From: Hypsibius dujardini
Taxonomy: Eukaryota; Tardigrada; Eutardigrada; Parachela; Hypsibiidae
Assembly (NCBI GenBank): GCA_001579985.1
Contig: LRSR01006797.1
Coordinates: 1-27,767, forward strand
Length of the DNA stretch: 27,767 nt
Direction of reading: 5' to 3'
The position numbers were made by a program, and so were the translations under genes. Positions 22,390 to 27,767 of the stretch are shown in pieces (within the stretch, counting starts at the first letter, position 1; the number at the start of each line of letters is the position of its first letter). The notes beneath the pieces were generated by a model that was not told the DNA's origin, made no database searches, and saw nothing but the letters and a program-made list of their open reading frames with translations.

Positions 22390-23549
22390 ATGGAGCCGAG
22401 TCCATCCGACACGCCATCGGACCTTCCATTCACGGAGTTGTCGAAGCATCGTCTCATTCCTGTTGCCGACTTACGTTCGGAGTTGTCACTCTTTTCCGAC
22501 CTCCCCCACAAGGATCCCATTGCGTTTTCCAGGTAGAGATACAGCTGTGGCACAATTTCGTCACGAAAAACGTAATCGGAACACAGCATAATAACATGTG
22601 TTCCGATTAACGTTTTTCGTGAAGAAATCGTGCCAAAGCTGTACCAGTATATTTTGGAATTGGACTAACCTCAATGCGCACGGTACATTTTGTTTTACTG
22701 TAAATTAACCGACTGAGCAGGTTTAAAGTAGTATTGTGTAAAATGGTTTCTCTAGTCGGGAATTTCCGTTTGATCGTATATTTCGGCACTAAAATGCGTT
22801 GAGCGAAAACCTTGGCGGTTGATTGATCAATTGATTGAACAATTTGACTGGCCCTGTGAGCCCAATACATCAATCAAGCAAGTCTGCGTTGCTCGTGAGT
22901 TCATCTGATTTCTGTTCGGCTTGCTTTTGCTCCGTCAACTGGATCATAAGTTGCGATTATTGATCTGTAACTTGCTTTGATATTGGTTTGTCTTCTTGGG
23001 TTATTTGCAGATTTGTTGCGCTTGTGCTTGCGAATTGATCACTTCAAATTGACAGCTTCTAGGTTGATTGATTGATGTATTGGATCAATCAACCGTTGAT
23101 TGATGTATTGGATCAATCAACCGTTGATTGATGTATTGGATCAATCAACCGTTGATTGTATTGTTTTGTGCCGCAGATGCTGGGGCGGGGAGGTCGGCGC
23201 TCACATTCCACGCTATGGCTCGCAATTCCGTTCGACCTGCCTACAAATGGATGACATTACACCTGCCGCCATTCTAACACCGCATTTCAGCAAGGTCGTG
23301 GAAGAGTTGATCGCGAAGGCGGTGCTGGAGACGGTAGACCTGGACACTGAGGACGCCGCTGACCACTCCGTCTACACAACAGATGACGACGACGACGACG
23401 ACGAAGATGAAGATGATGATGATGCCATCGACCCATTTTTGGCTTTCCACAACCGCTTGATGCATAGCGACAGTGATGATGATTCCGAGGATTCTATACC
23501 GGATTTAGCCGGGACGGATGGAGGGGATTCCATTGAGCCTCCTCCTTAG
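22390..23549 (+). CDS. Unrecognised acidic protein, 2 exons, 171 aa
   Basis: Exons 22390-22532 and 23177-23549 join in phase 2 (AG|A) to give 516 nt with a stop at 23547-23549. The start GCCATGG has a good Kozak context and is the first ATG in the frame. No signal peptide or membrane segment is seen. Residues 1-48 (MEPSPSDTPSDLPFTELSKH...) are Pro/Ser-rich. The middle (49-105) contains CWGGEVGAHIPRYGSQFR, then PHFSKVVEELIAKAVLETVD, which looks like a helix. The tail has runs of Asp/Glu (about 116-130) and an SDSDDDSEDS block resembling casein kinase 2 sites. I do not recognise the family. A nuclear or chromatin-type acidic protein is possible from composition alone. Codon use and the clean splice junction support a real gene; an unseen third exon cannot be excluded. 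Confidence 0.62.
22540..22643. mobile_element. MITE-like inverted-repeat element, 100 bp, just inside an intron
   Basis: TA at 22540-22541 and 22642-22643. The left end CAGCTGTGGCACAATTTCGT and the right end CAGCTTTGGCACGATTTCTT (opposite strand) pair over about 44 bp of near-perfect stem with a loop of about 10 bp. It begins seven bases after the donor GT of intron 1 of the acidic-protein gene. Confidence 0.87.
23068..23151. repeat. 28-bp tandem repeat, three exact copies
   Basis: Unit TTGATTGATGTATTGGATCA followed by ATCAACCG, with copies at 23068-23095, 23096-23123 and 23124-23151. Each copy contains TTGATTGAT and its complement ATCAATCAA, so each can form a hairpin. The array ends 25 bp before exon 2 of the acidic-protein gene, where the branch point and pyrimidine tract would lie. 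Confidence 0.95.
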
Positions 23550-24830
23550 CCGTTTTGTGAGAATCTGAAGAGCTAATAGAACAGCTTAGCTTTGTTTTAG
23601 CGTTTTTACTAGTATACCATCGCTATTTGCGATGTCGGAGAAGACTGTCGTTGGACTTCCGTGAGACTGTCCTCTAGATGGCGCTGCTCAGGGTGCAGTG
23701 TATCGAATATCGATCGAATGGTCAGTGGGTCAAGAACCGGCTATGTCTCTGTGTATACCAGTAATCGAATGGTCAGTGGGTAAAGCACAGGTACACAGCT
23801 ATGTCTCTGTGTATACCAGTAATCGAATGGTCAGCAGGTAAAGTACCGGTACACAGCTATGTCTCTGTGTATACCAGTACTAGTACATGAACAGCAAATA
23901 ATGCTTCCCCCCTTGCTACAACGAGCATTCGAACGGGACGCGAGATGCTTTAACGCTGAACTACCCGCTAAGCTAATCTGTTAGAAGGTGGCCCCGTAGG
24001 CAGACCGATCAATCAATTAATAGTTTGAGAGACTCCGTGCTCCGCCGATCACTGCACGCTTATTTTTGGTTGATTGCTCCATTGCTTTACCGAACGACCT
24101 GGCACTTTTTTACAAACTTTTACTGCCTCATAACTGGCGATCTTTTGGTATCCACCATTGTACAATGTACAACCACCCAATGTTGGACGTACCGTAGATA
24201 TGCGTAACCATGTACATTATTACTATGCTCATTACTACTATACGATACTACAATGTACGATAAACTGCACTCTGAAAGGTCTGACGTCTCTCTCGTACAC
24301 ATAAGCTATGTGATTTTTGAGACAGCCGGCATTGCAAATCTCTTTCCTTCCTCTCTTGCCTCATCTACATACGTACTCATCTACCCTTGTACCCTTGCGT
24401 ACTGTAAGTATGTCTGTGTATGTGGTTTGTACCACGGCACATACGAGCGTCTCATGTTTCCTCCCCACAGACACCATTCATCGCTCTCGACTGGGCCGGC
24501 ATTCGTACACGTTCAAAAATCAGCAGCATCCCCCAGTAGCCCGCATCCGATCCGACCGCGACTCTCTTTCTAGTCACGGAAGAGAGCGAGACGCAGACCG
24601 ACCGACAACTCTTTTTTAAACAGCCTTGCACGGTCCGTGGTTTGCTTAATTATACCGCTCTCACACCATCTCTCCTTACAGTACGAGAGCGAGCTAGATT
24701 TTTCGGTTGGATAGGAAAGCCCCACCCGACGAAGCAGACCATTACCACCACCACCACACAGACAACTGGGTTCGTGTGCCTTGGATTAATTATCTATTTT
24801 ATACTGTATTTCCTATCTGTGATCTAAAAA
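23550..24830. other. Spacer between the acidic-protein gene and cofilin
   Basis: No coding exon is supported. It contains a 58-bp tandem repeat, a tRNA-like motif and the cofilin upstream region. A GTAAGT donor at 24404 and a pyrimidine-rich CCTCCCCACAG acceptor ending at 24470 would define a 67-bp intron, a size like others in the window, so a non-coding 5' exon of cofilin is possible. TTGTACAATGTACAA near 24158-24172 is a palindrome-like motif. Confidence 0.5.
23713..23879. repeat. 58-bp tandem repeat, about three copies
   Basis: Copies at 23713-23763 (51 bp, lacking 7 bp), 23764-23821 and 23822-23879. Each starts ATCGAATGGTCAG and ends CTATGTCTCTGTGTATACCA GTA. The third copy differs at a few bases. 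Confidence 0.95.
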
Positions 24831-26188
24831 ATGGTAAGTGCAATTAATATTAGCATTTTTTTGTTCATGTGCCAGAATTGTCATTCTGGAAGGGTTACTG
24901 TACTGTACCGCGCGAGGATGATGTGGCCACTGTGATATGCGTCAGTGAGCGATATCGCTCGGTCCTTCCTATGCTCTGTGACTGTGTGCGTGTATGTGTG
25001 TGTGTTGTGACTTGTGAGTCTGTGGCGCTCTCTCTCCTCGATTCGGCATGCCCATAAATGGCATTCTTCGTCAGAGTTGTGTGGGTGACGACGTTCCTTT
25101 ATTTACCATCCAAAATTATCCCGCTTATTTGTTGTTATTCCTGTCTGACCGGCTAAAGATGCTCCCGGTATTTATACATTGTCGGGTTTTTGCCCTTTTC
25201 TAGGCTTCCGGAGTGACCATTGCCGATGACTGCAAAGTGCAATTTGAAGCGATCAAACGGGATAAAAAACATCGGTGAGGCCTTCAAGACAATTGACTCA
25301 AAATTTTTTGTTTCTCTATCTATGTCTTTTTATTTGCTTGTTTCTGTGTCTAGTTATCTGACTGGCTGTCAGACTATATGCCTATCTATCTGTCTGTCTG
25401 TCTGCCTGTCTGCCTGTCTTTCTGTCTGTCTGTCTGTCGTTGTCTGTTTGTCTGTCTGTCTGTCTGTCTATTTATCTGTCTGTTTGTCTGCCTATCTGTC
25501 TGCCTGCCTGCCTGCCTGCCAGCCTATGTCTATATGTCAGTGTGCCTGTGTGTCTATCCGACTGGCTGCCTATCTGTCTGTCTTTCTGGCGGCCTGCCTG
25601 CCTGGCTGCCTGTTTGTTGTCCCAAAATATTGAGAGTGATGTATATGGGACTTGAACTGGTCGATTTCACTCAACACTCGGATTTCATTTGCTTCCGATT
25701 GTTTGCACGGAAGCACTCGCACGATGTTGTTGTGCGACCTTGTTCTGTCTGTTCTCACTCGTCGCCGTTTCGTCTATGGCACACGGCGGCGATCAAGCAA
25801 ACTTAGATCAATGTTTAAATTTGTTACCTGCTGATACTTTTGCAGTTACCTCATCTTTGTCATCAAAGACGAAAAACAAATTGTTGTGGAGAAGCAGGGC
25901 GAACGAAATGGAAAGTATGAGCACTTCGTACAAGATCTCCTGGCTGCCGGACCTGATGACTGCCGCTACGGCGTCTTCGACTATGAATACGACCACCTAG
26001 GCCAAGGAACGGCCAGCAGTGTCCTGAAGCAGAAATTAATTCTCATGTCATGGTACGGAATGACAATTGTAATAATGATCCGTTGCGATAATTTATACCG
26101 TTGTAGCCCGCCTTCTCGACGAGCACATGCTTTGGTTGAAGACCATCTGACAGATCTGGCAAAATGACAAAACAGGTTGCCCGACAAG

Positions 26189-26219
<31 letters not shown>

Positions 26220-26226
26220 AAAGACA

Positions 26227-26265
<39 letters not shown>

Positions 26266-26491
26266 TAGACAGACAGATAGACAAATCAGGCTTACTCAAA
26301 GTAAACAATTTTGTTTGTATTGTAGGTGTCCTGATACAGCCAAAATCAAGAAGAAGATGTTGTACTCCAGCAGTTTCGATGCCCTCAAAAAAGCGCTCGT
26401 AGGAATTGCCAAATACGTCCAAGCGACAGACGAGTCCGAAGCCTCCAAGGAAGCGGTGGAGGAAAAGCTCAGGAGCACAGATCGTGCCTGA
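24831..26491 (+). CDS. cfl: ADF/cofilin (twinstar-type), 4 exons, 148 aa
   Basis: Exons 24831-24833 (the ATG alone), 25204-25274, 25846-26052, 26326-26491; 447 nt. The intron directly after the start codon is a conserved feature of animal cofilin genes. The product begins MASGVTIADDCK, with Ser3 as the LIM-kinase-type phosphorylation site. It continues IKRDKKHRYLIFVIKDEKQI (nuclear-localisation-like basic run and first strand), RYGVFDYEYDH, then LMSWCPDTAKIKKKMLYSSS, the long actin-binding helix, followed by LKKALVGIAKYVQATD and EEKLRSTDRA. The length is the usual 148 aa of arthropod-type cofilins. It binds and severs ADP-actin filaments in cytoplasm and nucleus and is essential for cytokinesis and motility. 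The W of MSWCP spans a splice junction (TG|G). No duplicated or missing segment is seen, so this is a functional gene. Confidence 0.97.
25378..25620. repeat. (CTGT)n-type array, cofilin intron 2
   Basis: CTGT with CTGC and CTAT variants on the coding strand, filling about half of intron 2 (25275-25845). Confidence 0.95.
26187..26285. repeat. (CAGG)n/(CAGA)n array, cofilin intron 3
   Basis: A block of CAGG repeats (about 26187-26220) followed by CAGA repeats to 26285, in the reverse orientation to the array in intron 2. It lies 40 bp before exon 4. Confidence 0.96.
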
Positions 26492-26852
26492 ATGCCTTTG
26501 TTACCAAATTCATTCGTCACATAACGACATGCAAAATATAATCTAGTCTCGAACTGGAAGTGAAAGTCGATCGGTTATTATTTACTACAACTACTGGTGG
26601 ATGGTTCCTACGACACAGACAGGCGGATCCGAAGATGACATTTTGGACAGTGATTTTCTTGTTGACTTGAAATCGCAAGCGAATGTGCCGTTGATAGTGT
26701 CGCTCTGATTTTTAAAATGATTTTTTTCTCTGCTCCTTCAGCTCACACTCACATACACATTGGACGCTTTTATTATTTGGCGCGGGGGATTAACCCAATC
26801 CCGAGTCTGTTTTTTCTCTCGCAGCAATCAATATGACTGGCTTTGTTTTTAC

Positions 26853-26858
26853 AATAAA
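26853..26858 (+). terminator. Candidate poly(A) signal of cofilin
   Basis: AATAAA 362 bp past the cofilin stop, in A/T-rich sequence following a T-rich stretch. It is the first canonical hexamer I found downstream of the stop. Confidence 0.6.
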
Positions 26859-27122
26859 TTAATACATTTATTAAATCGGGATAGTTTAAGAAAAATCCTT
26901 TAGGAACCTTTATGGAATCTGTTACTATTATTATTTCTGAGTAAGGTGGGATATTTATGGTGAGGTTATGGACTCATGGTTACCCAGCAAGTAGGTAAAT
27001 CTCCTGGCTCGTGAGAGTTCCACTACCATGCCCATCGAGGGAGTGTTGCAGACGTGTCTTGCAGCGCATACTGCTGCCGTAGAAACACTTTACTGCTTCT
27101 AAATTTCTCGCCAGGCTCCCCA

Positions 27123-27356
27123 ACATTTCGCACCCAGACAACTCGTATGCCGACTTGTCGTACCTCTGAATAAGTACCTGGGTACATTTCGTACCCGGGG
27201 ACATTTCGTACCCGGGGACATTTCGAACCCGGGGACATTTCGTACCCAGACAACCCGTATGCCGACGTATCGTACCTCTGAATTAGTACCTGGGTAGATT
27301 TCGTACGCAGAAAACTCGTATGCTGGCATATCGTACCTCTGAATTAGTACCTGGGT
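27123..27356. repeat. Compound tandem repeat, 61-17-17-17-61-61 bp
   Basis: 61-bp units at 27123-27183, 27235-27295 and 27296-27356 start A(C/G)ATTTCG(T/C)AC and end AGTACCTGGGT. Three 17-bp units close to ACATTTCGTACCCGGGG (27184-27200, 27201-27217, 27218-27234) lie between the first and second. The 17-mer shares its first 13 bases with the head of the 61-mer. Confidence 0.95.
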
Positions 27357-27767
27357 ATATGATATGGTATGGACATATGGTATCCCAACAATTTGCCTTT
27401 ACAGACAACGGGTATCAAGCGCTAATTCGCATCTTGACTATTCGCATACAGACTTTTGGTTCTCTATTTTCAAACCCGCGCAAGCCCATCCAGATCTTGT
27501 ATTCTGATAATAGAAGCCGGATATTATTACTTTTAAATGTACATCGAACCAGAATCTTGCCCGGAGTCCAGTAAGGAGCACGCACTCAAAATTAATTAGA
27601 GAAACGTGCCTGGAAGCTTATCAGTCGACAAGGCTTTCCAGTGCGCTTCGCGTAGGAGATCCCTGGCCTCGTTTCGCTCGTTCACGTGTACGAAGAAAAG
27701 TAAAGTATTGGAGGCCATCGTATTGAGACCATGCTGTCAGTGTTGAGAGGGCGTGCACCGTTTCCGG

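Larger units (their letters stand above)
26492..27767. other. Cofilin 3' UTR and downstream repeat-bearing spacer
   Basis: The first ~380 bp should be cofilin 3' UTR. Beyond it lies a compound tandem repeat (27123-27356) and otherwise unique sequence with no clear gene, apart from a 40-codon minus-strand frame at 27718-27596 discussed in the findings. Confidence 0.55.

Noticed and set aside
24253-24573. Plus-strand frame upstream of cofilin
   Set aside because: Composition is not protein-like, and it spans the candidate 5' UTR intron. It is more likely leader or promoter sequence.

Overview
The window is nuclear DNA of an animal. Every confident gene is broken by short GT-AG introns, two genes carry poly(A) signals, and the products are metazoan: an ADF/cofilin, a full NYN-RRM-LOTUS MARF1, Kazal-domain secreted proteins and a mucin-like CAP protein. 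The cofilin (148 aa, intron directly after the ATG, C-terminus of the type EEKLRSTDRA) looks ecdysozoan/panarthropod. A compact genome such as a tardigrade's would fit the small introns and tight spacing, but this is a guess and the species cannot be named from the sequence.

Layout. 1-813: non-coding, with a CA microsatellite. 814-5120 (+): eight-exon gene for a 673-aa secreted protein with a Cys-rich N-terminal part, a Ser/Thr mucin stretch, a CAP (SCP) domain and a Cys-rich tail. 5325-7461 (-): four-exon gene for a 547-aa Gln/Gly-rich secreted protein with two Kazal-like domains, convergent with the CAP gene. 8195-9642 (-): five-exon gene for a 297-aa relative of it, in the same orientation, in which the second Kazal domain is split by a 93-residue low-complexity insert. 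10340-18099 (-): eighteen-exon MARF1 orthologue (1209 aa as modelled) with an intact NYN nuclease, two RRMs and about six LOTUS domains. 18100-22389: gene-poor and rich in mobile elements, with a foldback-type element built on 13-bp repeats and two small TA-flanked inverted-repeat elements. 22390-23549 (+): two-exon gene for an unrecognised 171-aa acidic protein, with a third element of the same kind inserted 7 bp into its intron. 23550-24830: tandem repeats and a probable promoter region. 24831-26491 (+): four-exon cofilin. 26492-27767: 3' UTR, a compound 61/17-bp tandem repeat and an unassigned small ORF.

The genes do not form one pathway. The first three encode secreted, disulfide-rich, low-complexity proteins and may share an extracellular matrix, cuticle, egg-coat or gland setting. 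MARF1 is a post-transcriptional RNA regulator and cofilin severs actin. The most unusual material is the Kazal pair with low-complexity inserts at different places, a small family of TA-flanked inverted-repeat elements with related ends, the 13-bp-repeat foldback element, and the restriction of all CTGT-type microsatellites to introns. No CRISPR array, defence island or viral gene was seen.

All exon boundaries were set by hand from GT-AG sites, reading frame and domain continuity. No transcript data were available, and no similarity search was run.
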